31,909 nt of DNA, taken from the NCBI GenBank assembly GCA_035628505.1, contig DASPJR010000125.1, forward strand, positions 1 to 31,909, read 5' to 3'. Position numbers and translations under genes: made by a program. A model generated the notes under the pieces. The model saw only the letters and a list, made by a program, of their open reading frames with translations. It made no database searches and was not told where the DNA came from. Below, piece after piece: positions 7,662 through 15,768 of this stretch (its first letter is position 1; each line of letters starts with the position of its first letter). This DNA is from DASPJR01 sp035628505. GTDB taxonomy: Bacteria > Planctomycetota > SZUA-567 > H5-PLA8.

Positions 7662-8915
7662 TCAGTTCCCGGCGCGAAGCTTATCGCGAAAGTACATGAA
7701 GCGTTCGCGGTAGGCCGCGTTTTTCGGCTCGAGATTCATGGCCTGCTGCATGCTTCGTCCCGCTGCGCGCCAGGCGTTCTTGGCGGCATGGATTTCCGCT
7801 TCCGTCGCGTGCAGAAAGGCCTTGTCCGGATGTTCGCGTAAAGCAGACTCTACCATCTTCGTGGCGCCGCGGATATCGTAAACGGACGATTGCGGATCGC
7901 GCACCTTCAAATAGGCCAGGTTGTTCATTGCCCGCGCTGAATGCGGGTCGATCTGCAGCGCCTGCTGGTAGCTCGCGGCTGCTTTCTCCATCTGGCCAAG
8001 CGCCTCCTGCGCGAACCCGGCATTGACGTACGCCGGAATGTTCTTCGTATTCAGCGCCAGAGCGCGTTCGGCGTCGGCAAGCGCCTGCTGAAACTCGCGG
8101 CGCGAACAATGGAAACTCGAACGTGACGCCAGGAACGCGGAGACCACTTCGCGGTCGCTGAGCGGGCGCAGGTACGCGCCTGAACTCTCCGCTTTTGCGT
8201 CGATCTTGTGCCAGCGCCGGTAAAATGCATCATCGAGCTTCTTCCAGTTGTCTGGCGTGGGGCGTGTCACGTCGAAGTTCAAACCGTTCGATTTGTCACC
8301 TGGATGCGATGCGTACTTCAGGAAAAAATGGCCCGGGGACTGAACACCGTAAATCGGCAGGCCCATGCGGCGCGCAACAGCCAGTGTCATAATCCCCAGC
8401 GACAGACACGATCCGCGCCGGCGCTGCACTGCCGAGGAGAGGTCATAATTCTCGGCGCGATCTTCACGGAATGGGTCGGCGGCGCGACGATCTAGAACCA
8501 CATTGTAGAGTGCGTCGAAGCAGTCGATCGCATCCGGCGCTTCCGGAAGATCCGCTTGTGCCTTCGCGGCCAGGCGGTCAAGCTCGCGCAAGGTTCCGGC
8601 GATGTCGACGGGCGCCGGCGCACCGCTGTCTTTCTTTTGCCGCTGAGGCGCGCCGGATTCTAAGCCCAGCGTGAGAATCGCCTCGGCCACATCGAACTGG
8701 CTGTCGGGGAGCGTCAGAATCTGTTCGAAAGTCCGCCGCGCTGCATCGGGATCCGGCGGCTGGAAATCTTTGATGGCCGGCGCCGGCCGAACGTGCGGCG
8801 CCGGGGCTTCGCTGCGGACATTTGAGCGGCAGCCGGAGAGTGCCACGAGCATAGCTGCCGAACCGAGGGCACCTACTATGCGGCAGCGGCAGAGTGTGCC
8901 TCCGGCTTCGGGCAC
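7662..8915 (-). CDS. lipoprotein with SirB1/transglutaminase-like domain and TPR repeats
   Basis: This 417-residue protein has a lipobox LSGC (Cys29). A SirB1-like transglutaminase-fold domain (about residues 55-245) contains RRGSCLSLGIMTLAVARRMG with Cys170, SPGHFF with His196 and LNFDVT with Asp215, a plausible Cys-His-Asp triad. Tetratricopeptide repeats follow at about 260-400 (for example AYVNAGFAQEALGQMEKAAA). The GTG start at 8915 is supported by TAGGAG with a 7-nt spacer and begins 10 bp after the stop of the upstream gene. Many SirB1-like proteins pair this fold with TPRs, and their catalytic activity is generally unproven. Here the architecture is secreted and lipid-anchored, which suggests an envelope protein-protein interaction role. 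The fold call is good; the function is unknown. Confidence 0.75.
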   Translation of the reverse strand: MPEAGGTLCRCRIVGALGSAAMLVALSGCRSNVRSEAPAPHVRPAPAIKDFQPPDPDAARRTFEQILTLPDSQFDVAEAILTLGLESGAPQRQKKDSGAPAPVDIAGTLRELDRLAAKAQADLPEAPDAIDCFDALYNVVLDRRAADPFREDRAENYDLSSAVQRRRGSCLSLGIMTLAVARRMGLPIYGVQSPGHFFLKYASHPGDKSNGLNFDVTRPTPDNWKKLDDAFYRRWHKIDAKAESSGAYLRPLSDREVVSAFLASRSSFHCSRREFQQALADAERALALNTKNIPAYVNAGFAQEALGQMEKAAASYQQALQIDPHSARAMNNLAYLKVRDPQSSVYDIRGATKMVESALREHPDKAFLHATEAEIHAAKNAWRAAGRSMQQAMNLEPKNAAYRERFMYFRDKLRAGN

Positions 8916-8925
8916 TTGCAGACTC

Positions 8926-9909
8926 CTAGTTCAAATCGGCGGTGGCTTTTCCAAAATTCACGGTCGCGCTGTTCGCCGTCCACCAGGTCTGCCATGCGCG
9001 CTGATCGACCGTCGGGACTTCTCCCTTATAGTCGCTGCGGGTCTTCACCAGCGTGGTCAGCACTTCCGAGGCAACTTCAGCCAGCGTGCGCTGGCGGGAG
9101 GCGCGGCCGCTGTCCGACTTGGAGTGGCCACCCTGGTTGTACGCGGGAAGTGGCTTATTGACGTCATCGCCTTCAGCCATGGCTTCGATCAGGTACGGCA
9201 CCGCGTCCTTGCCGGCATCCATGAGAACGACCTGCGCTTCACGCCAGCCGGGAGTTGCCAGCTTGCGCACGGCGGCGCGCAGTTTCGCATCCTTCTGCGT
9301 CATCTCGCGGGCCAGTTCGCGTTCAGCTTTGAGGGCGTCTTCCCTGGCCTTGGCTGCCGCGGCGGGGTCTTCGGTCACCGGCGCTGCTGGAGCGGCAGCG
9401 GCGGCTTTCGGTTCTTCCTTCGCGGGTGCGGCTTCAGCTTTGGGCTTGGGCTCCTCTTTCTTGCCCAACTCTTTTGAGGCCTTCTCGTCGGCTTTCTTTT
9501 TGTCGGCAGCGGCCTTTTCTTCGTCCTTCTTTTTCTGAGCAGCGGCCTTTTCGTCGGCCTTGGCCTTCTCGGCGATAGCCTTCTCTTCGGCCTTCTTCTT
9601 TTCGGCGGCTTCCTTGTCCTTCTTTTCCTGCTCCTTCTTGGCGGCCTTTGCTGCCTTTTCGGCGTCGGCCGTCGCAGTGTCTTTCTTCTCTTCTTTCTTC
9701 TCGGCCTTCTTTTCTGTCTTGGCGGATTCCTTCTCGTCCAAGTGCTCAATCACGTTCATCTTTTCGTCGACGCGGACGCGTTTGCCGTCCAGGACGATGA
9801 TCTTGCCTTCTTTCTTGGCAGGCGCATCTTCGGCGTGAACAGCGCCCGTGAAGGCAATGCCCAGGCCACAGAACGCAAGCGCTGCCAGAGACTTAACACC
9901 GTAAGACAT
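8926..9909 (-). CDS. exported Lys/Ala/Glu-rich coiled-coil protein with C-terminal folded domain
   Basis: The start is the ATG at 9909 (MSYGVKSL), because AGGAGG lies 6 nt before it; an in-frame upstream ATG at 9930 has no such site. That gives 327 residues: a signal peptide ending about AVHA, a short segment KIIVLDGKRVRVDEKMNV, then about 140 residues composed almost only of Ala, Lys, Glu and Asp (about 65-200) in a TolA-like helix, and a C-terminal domain of about 110 residues beginning DAKLRAAVRKLATPGW. That domain contains VPYLIEAMAEGD, which looks like a HEAT-type helical repeat. The architecture would suit a periplasm-spanning rod with a cap. It begins a minus-strand cluster with the two lipoproteins downstream. 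Low-complexity sequence prevents a family assignment. Confidence 0.7.
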   Translation of the reverse strand: MSYGVKSLAALAFCGLGIAFTGAVHAEDAPAKKEGKIIVLDGKRVRVDEKMNVIEHLDEKESAKTEKKAEKKEEKKDTATADAEKAAKAAKKEQEKKDKEAAEKKKAEEKAIAEKAKADEKAAAQKKKDEEKAAADKKKADEKASKELGKKEEPKPKAEAAPAKEEPKAAAAAPAAPVTEDPAAAAKAREDALKAERELAREMTQKDAKLRAAVRKLATPGWREAQVVLMDAGKDAVPYLIEAMAEGDDVNKPLPAYNQGGHSKSDSGRASRQRTLAEVASEVLTTLVKTRSDYKGEVPTVDQRAWQTWWTANSATVNFGKATADLN

Positions 9910-10309
9910 GCGAAACCTCCTGAAGTTCAAAAAGTTAGACGTTCTTTAGAATGGGACTATGCTCGTGATTTCCAGCCTTCATGTCAAGATGCTAAATCCT
10001 CTTTCCGCGGAGCCTGCTTGGCGATGTTTGTAAAAAATTGCACTTGTGCGCCTGTTGTCGAGCCCGATTAGCTCGTGCTGAAGACGGGCCGCTTCGGTGA
10101 CTGCACGTGCAAAGTTTAAAAACGTATAAACCGATTATACGATTTAAAATCGAGCATAACCGAACTCAGCCCTAAATAAGGACGAGTCAGCTGCGGCTTT
10201 ATTGCCTGAAATCTGCGTCGTTTCGAAGAATTTTAGTGGGGGAGGGCGAAGGACCCGCCGTGCTGTGTCTCCCGGAGCTGGTGCCGGAAAACTCGCCCAA
10301 CCCCCATTA
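9910..10309 (-). other. 400-bp intergenic region upstream of the Lys/Ala-rich protein gene
   Basis: No convincing gene is present. On the minus strand a perfect TTGACA lies at 9987-9982, but no good -10 box is found 16-18 bp from it. The stretch 10110-10160 is AT-rich (for example ATTATACGATTTAAAAT) and could hold a promoter or the 3' end of the division-gene transcript. A 72-codon minus-strand frame here has no recognisable content. Confidence 0.4.
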
Positions 10310-11008
10310 CTACCGGCGCGGCGCTGAAGCGCTTCGTGGCGCGCGCGAATCTGCCTGGACAATCTGCGGCGGAATGTAGTTGCGTGGCGGAATGGGCGGA
10401 GCTGCCAGAGTCGGGCCCAGCATATCCGGTGCGGGCATGTTTGTATTCTGTGTGCGGCGCAGCGCAGCCGACGGCGCGGGCACTGGAGGAATCACCGGCC
10501 GGGGCAGCACAGGCAGGTTGCTGTTCGATCGCGCAGGCGGATTGGCGTTTTCGGCTCCAGCGGGCACCACACGCCGCGGCGCCAGGTTGGCCAGGTCCGT
10601 GACTTCTCCAGGTTCCACCCAGCCCAACCGCCCGCGCGCGGCGCGCTCCCAGGCGTGCGGGTCGCCGCGTGCCAGTTCATCAATGCTTCGCTCCAATCGC
10701 GCCAGCTCGCGTTTTTCGGCCGAGCAATGCGCTTTCAGGACTTGCAGACGACCGTCGAGCATCGACAGACGCTCTCGCTGCGGCGCGAAAAAGAAGAGAA
10801 ACCAGATCGAGACGGCAGTGACGAACGCCAGCCAATACGCCACGTCATGAAAGCCGATACTGTCAGCGTCTGCGGAGATGTTCTGCAGCCCATGGCAGCG
10901 GAAAATCTGCGACGTGACTGTGCTCAGCCCCCGCGCAATGCGTGTAATATGTGTCCCTGGATGACTCACCGCACCCCCACGGCTTCTCAACTCTGCTTTA
11001 TCGACCAT
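10310..11008 (-). CDS. DivIC/FtsB-like septum formation initiator with long Pro-rich tail
   Basis: The central part has a single transmembrane helix (AYWLAFVTAVSIWFLFFFAP), then a coiled coil (ERLSMLDGRLQVLKAHCSAEKRELARLERSIDEL), then DPHAWERAARGRLGWVEPGE. This is the DivIC/FtsB pattern of membrane helix, coiled coil and a final DP-x-E-xx-ARexLGwv-pGE motif. FtsB-type proteins bridge FtsQ and FtsL in the divisome. Unusually, about 95 residues of Pro/Ala/Asn/Arg-rich, probably disordered sequence follow. The start is uncertain: the ATG at 11008 is used, but the first ~60 residues look unlike the family, no ribosome-binding site is clear, and a GTG near 10980 is possible. The gene is divergent from phhA. 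Confidence 0.65.
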   Translation of the reverse strand: MVDKAELRSRGGAVSHPGTHITRIARGLSTVTSQIFRCHGLQNISADADSIGFHDVAYWLAFVTAVSIWFLFFFAPQRERLSMLDGRLQVLKAHCSAEKRELARLERSIDELARGDPHAWERAARGRLGWVEPGEVTDLANLAPRRVVPAGAENANPPARSNSNLPVLPRPVIPPVPAPSAALRRTQNTNMPAPDMLGPTLAAPPIPPRNYIPPQIVQADSRAPRSASAPRR

Positions 11009-11106
11009 AGAATGAAGCACACTGAAACGAATTCGGCGGCAGTGCGTCACGTTTGCGTGTCTTCAGGACAATGTGGTTGAATAAGAGGGGCTGTGCGGAG
11101 GCGGCT

Positions 11107-11829
11107 ATGTACATTACGCAGGACTACAGCAAGTACACCCCGGAAGATCACAAAGTCTGGACGCTGCTTTATGAGCGCCGAATTCCCGATTTGAAAAACA
11201 CCGCCTGCAGCGCCTTTTTGAAAGGCGTTGAGCAGATCGGCCTGGATTCGCGCCACGTTCCGAAACTTTCGGATGTCAATGCGCGTCTCCGGCCGCTCAC
11301 CGGCTGGCAGGCCATGCCCGTCCCCGGCTATCTTCCGGCGCGCGACTTTTTTCAATCGCTCTCGGAGCGGAAGTTTCCGACAACCATCACTGTCCGCCCG
11401 ATGTCTCAGCTGGACTACCTTCCGGAGCCTGACATTTTTCATGACGTTTTCGGGCACGTTCCGCTGCATGCCGATCCCGTGTTTGCCGACTTCCTGCAGC
11501 ACTACGGAAAAGTGGCGCTGGCAACGCATGATGAACAGGAGTTGGTGGAGCTTGCGCGGCTGTTCTGGTTCACCGTGGAATTCGGACTGATACGCGAAAA
11601 CGGCGTCGTGAAGCTTTTTGGAAGCGGCCTGATGAGTTCCGCCGGAGAGGGCCCGCATGCGCTCAGCGCCGAAGTCGAAAGACGGAATTTTGATTTGCAG
11701 GCGGTAATCAGCCAGCCATTTGAAATCGATCATTACCAGCCGTTATTGTTTGTGATCGATTCGTTTGAACAGCTATACGACGCTGTGGAAACGTGGGCGC
11801 GCGGCGGTGTTCATGCGCACGCTAAATAG
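11107..11829 (+). CDS. phhA: phenylalanine 4-monooxygenase (pterin-dependent aromatic amino acid hydroxylase)
   Basis: The enzyme hydroxylates phenylalanine to tyrosine using tetrahydrobiopterin-type cofactor, O2 and non-haem iron. The 240-residue protein is the single-domain bacterial form. The 2-His-1-Glu iron site is His112 and His117 in DIFHDVFGHVPL and Glu158 in FWFTVEFGLI, a constant offset of 26 from the Chromobacterium enzyme. RPMSQLDYLPEPDIFHD and LFGSGLMSSAGE are further signatures. The start is the ATG at 11107, with GGAGG 5 nt upstream, in preference to in-frame starts at 11053 and 11071. The pterin carbinolamine dehydratase PhhB is not in the window. The gene stands alone, divergent from the DivIC-like gene and followed by an AT-rich spacer. 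Confidence 0.95.
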   Translation: MYITQDYSKYTPEDHKVWTLLYERRIPDLKNTACSAFLKGVEQIGLDSRHVPKLSDVNARLRPLTGWQAMPVPGYLPARDFFQSLSERKFPTTITVRPMSQLDYLPEPDIFHDVFGHVPLHADPVFADFLQHYGKVALATHDEQELVELARLFWFTVEFGLIRENGVVKLFGSGLMSSAGEGPHALSAEVERRNFDLQAVISQPFEIDHYQPLLFVIDSFEQLYDAVETWARGGVHAHAK

Positions 11830-11978
11830 TATTTGAAGCCCTGGAATAAACCCGCGCAAAAAGCTGCAAATCTAAAAAAACGCAGCCGCATTACGTTAAA
11901 AATAATTCCACTTGTCTTTGCGATTTTTAATTAATGTGCTAATTCTCGGGTATTCTCACCCCTGAGGGAGGCAACACC

Positions 11979-12320
11979 GTGGCTCGCAACGTTTATGACT
12001 CGGAGACAAAATCCGCAATTCTTAATGCCGTGAACGAGGCTCGATCGGCCAAAAAGAAGTGGCCCGAGGCGCATAAGGCTGCAAAGGAGGCTGGTTATAA
12101 AGGCGGATTGCCCTCGCTGATGATTATGTACCGCAAGGCCCGCTCTGCACGACGAGGCGACAGGCCAGCACGAGGTCCCGGACGGCCGCGAAAGGTGACC
12201 GTTGCGAACAGCTATGGCATGTCGGCCGAAATAGAACGAATTGTAAGTGACGCCGTGCAGGCACGCGTCAATTCTGCTTTAGACGCGGCAATTGCAGAAT
12301 TGGAAAAAATGAAGATGTAA
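11979..12320 (+). CDS. small basic AT-hook protein with C-terminal helix
   Basis: This 113-residue protein starts at a GTG preceded by GGGAGG with a 7-nt spacer. Residues 1-55 are a basic helical region (SETKSAILNAVNEARSAKKK) ending in GYKGGLPSLMIMYRKAR. This could be a helix-turn-helix-like unit, since it resembles the small helical proteins that recur with transposase-type HTHs, but I cannot confirm that. Residues 65-73 are RGPGRPRKV, a canonical AT-hook core (GRPRK). Residues 80-113 form an amphipathic helix likely to oligomerise. It is probably a nucleoid-associated or regulatory DNA-binding protein. The AT-rich 149-bp upstream spacer and a clean terminator downstream make it a single-gene unit. 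The region has lower GC than the flanks. Confidence 0.7.
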   Translation: MARNVYDSETKSAILNAVNEARSAKKKWPEAHKAAKEAGYKGGLPSLMIMYRKARSARRGDRPARGPGRPRKVTVANSYGMSAEIERIVSDAVQARVNSALDAAIAELEKMKM

Positions 12321-12358
12321 TGTCAATAATGAGAATTATTAGCGCGATTTCCATTTTG

Positions 12359-12389
12359 AAAAAGTCCGCAGTAAGCGGGCTTTTTCTTT
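12359..12389 (+). terminator. rho-independent terminator after the AT-hook gene
   Basis: AAAAAGTCCGC (12359-12369) pairs with GCGGGCTTTTT (12375-12385) around a 5-nt loop, with one G-T wobble, followed by more T residues. The A-rich 5' side means it could also stop transcription of the convergent secreted-protein gene. Confidence 0.85.
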
Positions 12390-13732
12390 TATTTCCGTTC
12401 CTCTGGCTTTTTGTGCCCGATGTAGTCTATTTCAACGAATTGATCCTTACTTGAGCCTGATGCTAAATCTATGCGAATTCCGGTGATTGTCCCTTTGTAG
12501 GTGGCTGCCTTAAAGAGATCAATTCCGATTGTGTGCGGCGATTTCCCGGGAGTTAATTCGAACGCCATGCTGCGAGCAGGATCAAACGCTGCATCACCGT
12601 GGCATTTCCAGTAAACACGCGATCCTGTCAGCCTGCCGTTCGTCATCGCCCTCATATAGAGCGTAGGAACATCTTCGGCTCGGTAGGCACACGCTGGGCT
12701 TAGCAGCTGCGGGTTTGGGTGCTCAAGGGAGACTCGAAGCTTGTTCTGGATCGGCCATCCGCTATCAGTGGCGTTCGCATAAGTCCAGTGCTGCCGATCC
12801 TGGCTGAATACATAATTGGGCCGGGAATCCTTCTGACGCAGCGAATAAGCTATGCCACGTATTTCGTTGAGCGTGCCGACGACAAGCGTGTAGCTGTAAT
12901 CGTATACAATATTGTGATCGATGATTTCATTCTGAAGCGGAGCAATATATCCGCAGGGACTATCCTTTTCGCGGCCTGTGTTTTCCTTACCTGCAAATCC
13001 CCCAAGGTACGCGTGCGTGCCGGGAGTCACAATACCGACTCCCCAGTCCGAATCGTTGACCAGGGCGGCCCAGCATTCGGTGGCAAGAAAATTCCGCCAG
13101 GGAAATGAGGCACCGACTTCGCGCTTGGGAATGCGCTCCAGCGGCGCATTGGAAAACGGTTTGTCGCCGGTATAGGTCATCAGTCGCCAGAACGTGCCGT
13201 TGGTATAAAGCGCCGGCAGCTCCTGGGAGCGCGCAGGGTACTGCGTTCTGTCCGAGCGGTTGTTGCTCAGGCGGCAGCGGACTTTGGCTGTATTCCTGTC
13301 GAGCTCGATCCAGTTCTCCATGATGCATTCGCCCGGCACATTGTTTAAAGGCCAATGCATGGGCACGGTTTTGACATAAAGCAGATTGCTCTCGCGCCTG
13401 AATTCAAGCACACGCGAGCAGTTGTTGTAGCAGTCCCCGGATTGCACCGGATTCCAGCCCAGCGCTTTCCAGGCCTCAGCGGGACTTCCAAAGGGTACCG
13501 GGCCCGAGTAATACGACTGCTGAATCTGCCGGCCCCAGTCGTACGAATTGATGATGTTCTCGAGGTGCTTCGAATCGGCCAGGTACGTGATGCTCCCGCC
13601 GATGCTCAGATCGATACCGATTTTGATCGTGCCGTTGTCGAGATATTCGACCCTGGGCGCGGGTTTTTCGGCGGCGAGTGCGTGTGCGAGAACAATAATG
13701 CTGAAGCAAAGAACGATTCGAACGCGCGACAC
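12389..13732 (-). CDS. secreted protein of unknown function (beta-sandwich-like)
   Basis: The 447-residue protein has a signal peptide (VRIVLCFSIIVLAHALAA). It starts at a GTG with GAGG 6 nt upstream, and this start directly abuts the stop of the nucleotidyltransferase gene. Notable segments are SIGGSITYLADS, NIINSYDWGRQIQQSYYSGP (about residues 60-79) and LGWNPVQSGDCYNNCS. I associate this wording with a family of uncharacterised secreted proteins in several bacterial phyla whose composition resembles carbohydrate-active beta-sandwich enzymes. No catalytic motif is evident. Many Trp, Tyr, Asn and Asp residues fit an extracellular sugar-binding protein, but this is inference. It is probably co-transcribed with the two small genes upstream, although functionally unrelated to them. 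Confidence 0.75.
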   Translation of the reverse strand: MSRVRIVLCFSIIVLAHALAAEKPAPRVEYLDNGTIKIGIDLSIGGSITYLADSKHLENIINSYDWGRQIQQSYYSGPVPFGSPAEAWKALGWNPVQSGDCYNNCSRVLEFRRESNLLYVKTVPMHWPLNNVPGECIMENWIELDRNTAKVRCRLSNNRSDRTQYPARSQELPALYTNGTFWRLMTYTGDKPFSNAPLERIPKREVGASFPWRNFLATECWAALVNDSDWGVGIVTPGTHAYLGGFAGKENTGREKDSPCGYIAPLQNEIIDHNIVYDYSYTLVVGTLNEIRGIAYSLRQKDSRPNYVFSQDRQHWTYANATDSGWPIQNKLRVSLEHPNPQLLSPACAYRAEDVPTLYMRAMTNGRLTGSRVYWKCHGDAAFDPARSMAFELTPGKSPHTIGIDLFKAATYKGTITGIRIDLASGSSKDQFVEIDYIGHKKPEERK

Positions 13733-14236
13733 TCAAGGCCTCTTTGTGCGATCCGCAATTTCCTTCAGTGTTAACAGAGCTTGAAGGTCGTTCAAATCCT
13801 TTGGTCGTCCAGCCGCCTTTTTTGCGGAGATGAGGCGTTCCAGCGACAGGATGCGCACACTTACGCCTGCGACCGTGTCGATGCTCGCATCTGCGGCGCA
13901 TTCGTTATAGCCGCCGACGCCCGACACCTCACCTAGCACATCCAGATCTCCATGATCGGTTAAGAAGGTAAAGTTCAGGCCATTTTTGAGTGTTCTAGCA
14001 TCCGGCTTAAAAGGTAGATCTACAGGTACCCCACGCAATTTAGCTCCCAAGTCAATCAATACAGACGCTAGCGCTTTGAGGTTGTTTTTGTTACGGGCAT
14101 AACAAATATCAATGTCGAATGTGACGCGGGAGTGTCCATGGTAGATCGCAGCTAGACCTCCAATGAGTACGAACTCAACGTTCTTTTCCTGAAGGCGACG
14201 CAGAATGGTTTCGAAATCAGGAGCTGTTTCAGCCAT
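13733..14236 (-). CDS. nucleotidyltransferase-fold protein (MNT/AbiEii-like, possible toxin-antitoxin component)
   Basis: This 167-residue protein shows the minimal nucleotidyltransferase pattern: IGGLAAIYHGHSRVTFDIDI, with Gly26-Gly27, Asp41 and Asp43, a third acidic residue in HGDLDVLGE (Asp97 or Asp99), and the C-terminal helix LISAKKAAGRPKDLNDLQAL (about residues 135-154) typical of this group. Such proteins often act in type IV-like or MNT/HEPN toxin-antitoxin modules by adding nucleotides to RNA or protein. The gene starts with an ATG immediately after the stop of the 68-residue gene, with no spacing, so the two are coupled. No HEPN partner is present. The call to fold level is firm; a toxin or resistance-type role is inferred from the pairing. 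Confidence 0.85.
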   Translation of the reverse strand: MAETAPDFETILRRLQEKNVEFVLIGGLAAIYHGHSRVTFDIDICYARNKNNLKALASVLIDLGAKLRGVPVDLPFKPDARTLKNGLNFTFLTDHGDLDVLGEVSGVGGYNECAADASIDTVAGVSVRILSLERLISAKKAAGRPKDLNDLQALLTLKEIADRTKRP

Positions 14237-14443
14237 TTAGCTGCTCCTGCGGGCGCGTTCGCCGGCGTCCTTGAACGCCAGGGCCATCCGTAACGCGTTC
14301 TGGTGCCGCTTAAAACGCATCTCCGGCGGCAGCATCAGGTTTTCGATAAGAAGTCCCAGATCAATGCCTTCCTTCTCGCACCTCCGGCAGAGCGATTGAT
14401 CCGATAGAATGTTTTTTGCATCACTCTCTGTGAGCTGAATCAT
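14237..14443 (-). CDS. small protein paired with the nucleotidyltransferase
   Basis: The product has 68 residues and begins MIQLTESDAKNILSDQSLCR. It contains a CRRCEK pair, then a hydrophobic helix (DLGLLIENLMLP) and a basic C-terminus (RFKRHQNALRMALAFKDAGERARR). The ATG is preceded by GAGG with a 6-nt spacer, and a perfect TATAAT lies just upstream, so it is the first gene of its transcript. The stop TAA directly precedes the ATG of the nucleotidyltransferase. Size, position and coupling suit an antitoxin or accessory subunit. I do not recognise the family and the two cysteines alone do not prove metal binding. Confidence 0.7.
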   Translation of the reverse strand: MIQLTESDAKNILSDQSLCRRCEKEGIDLGLLIENLMLPPEMRFKRHQNALRMALAFKDAGERARRSS

Positions 14444-14459
14444 TTACCACCTCAGCTTA

Positions 14460-14489
14460 ATTATACACTGCCTGGCATGCTTCACCCAA
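14460..14489 (-). promoter_or_regulatory. sigma-70-type promoter of the small-protein/nucleotidyltransferase operon
   Basis: On the minus strand TTGGGT (14489-14484) and a perfect TATAAT (14465-14460) are 18 bp apart. The start site would fall shortly before the Shine-Dalgarno site of the 68-residue gene. The -35 box overlaps the last codons of the acyl-CoA dehydrogenase gene. Confidence 0.65.
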
Positions 14490-15633
14490 TCTCCTTCAGC
14501 ACATTCGCCGCGATCACCAGGCGCTGGATTTCGCTGGTGCCTTCGTACAGGCGGCAGATGCGTACGTCGCGGTAATGCCGCTCGGCATCGTAATCTTTGA
14601 TAAAACCGTAGCCGCCGTGCATCTGCAGCCCCCGGTCGGCCGCGCGAAACGCCGCTTCGCTCGCGTAGAGCTTGGCCATCGCCGCCTCTTTCGTGTAGCG
14701 GCGACCGGCCAGATCCTTAAGCTTTGCCGCGCGCATCATCAGAAGTTCCGCGGCCTCCAGTTCCGTGGCTGAATCGGCGATCATCCATTGAATCGCCTGA
14801 AGTTTCGCCAGCGGCGCCCCGAACTGCTCGCGTGTTTTCACGTGCTTCACCGCTGTCTCGAGCGCCGCTTTGCCGATGCCAAGCGCCTGCGCCGCGATGC
14901 CGATGCGCCCGCCGTCCAGCGTCTCAAGCGCGACGTTGAAGCCCTTGCCCAGCGTGCCGAGCAGATTTTCTTTTGGTACCTTGCACTGGCTCAGGATCAG
15001 CTCCGTGGTGCTCGACGCGTTGATGCCAAGCTTGTGCTCGCTTTTGCCGCGCGCGAAGCCGGCGTAGGAGGGCTCGACGATGAAGGCGCTGATGCCGTGA
15101 TGGCCCAGTCGTTTGTCCGAGGTTGCATAAACGATGTACACGTTCGCGTGCGCGCCATTGGTCACGAACAGCTTGTTGCCCGTGATCTCGAAGTGATCTC
15201 CGCGGTCGACAAAGGTCGTCGAGAGCGCCGCCGCATCGCTGCCAGAATTCGGCTCGGTGAGCGCGTACGCGCCCAGGTATTTCCCGCTCGCCAGCGGCTT
15301 GAGGTACTTCTCTTTCTGCGCGTCGGTTCCGTGTTTCAGGATCGGATCGATGCAGAGGCTCGTGTGCGCGCTGAGGATCACGCCAGTGCTCGCGCAGGCT
15401 TTGCTGATTTCCATTACGGCGAGGTTGTACGCCAGCGCCGTCCCGCCCGCGCCGCCCCAGGCTTCGGGCACGTAAACGCCCATTAAACCCAGCTCGCCCA
15501 TTTCGCGCACGAGTTCTTCCGGAAAACGGCCGCTTTCATCGAGTTCCCGAGCCAGCGGCTTTACTTTCTTCTGCGCAAAGTCGCGCGCTGTCTCAAGCAC
15601 CGCTTGTTCGATTTCACTCAGATTAAAATCCAT
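14482..15633 (-). CDS. acyl-CoA dehydrogenase (short-chain type)
   Basis: The enzyme introduces the alpha-beta double bond into acyl-CoA using FAD, with electrons passing to electron-transfer flavoprotein. The 383-residue length is that of short- and medium-chain family members. Motifs include YALTEPNSGSDAAAL (FAD and substrate region, about residues 123-137), FVTNGAHANVY and the C-terminal QMHGGYGFIKDY. The catalytic base is probably Glu364 in LYEGTSEIQR. The ATG at 15633 is preferred over the TTG at 15642 because GAGG lies 10 nt upstream of the ATG but almost touches the TTG. It has no beta-oxidation neighbours here, so the chain length and pathway (fatty acid or branched-chain amino acid catabolism) cannot be fixed. 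Confidence 0.95.
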   Translation of the reverse strand: MDFNLSEIEQAVLETARDFAQKKVKPLARELDESGRFPEELVREMGELGLMGVYVPEAWGGAGGTALAYNLAVMEISKACASTGVILSAHTSLCIDPILKHGTDAQKEKYLKPLASGKYLGAYALTEPNSGSDAAALSTTFVDRGDHFEITGNKLFVTNGAHANVYIVYATSDKRLGHHGISAFIVEPSYAGFARGKSEHKLGINASSTTELILSQCKVPKENLLGTLGKGFNVALETLDGGRIGIAAQALGIGKAALETAVKHVKTREQFGAPLAKLQAIQWMIADSATELEAAELLMMRAAKLKDLAGRRYTKEAAMAKLYASEAAFRAADRGLQMHGGYGFIKDYDAERHYRDVRICRLYEGTSEIQRLVIAANVLKEIG

Positions 15634-15768
15634 GCGCTGCAAACCTCGCGTTAGAGTCAGCCTCTTGCCAGCAGTATAGCTTTCGACGGGAAGGCATCAC
15701 AAGAGAGGAGGAGAATTCGGAAGATATTCTCTTGAAACGCCTTTGCCAGGGTATAGAAATGTCCCTTC

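Noticed and set aside
10144..10362. A 72-codon minus-strand frame upstream of the Lys/Ala-rich gene
   Set aside because: No motif or convincing start is seen, and it overlaps the 3' end of the DivIC-like gene.
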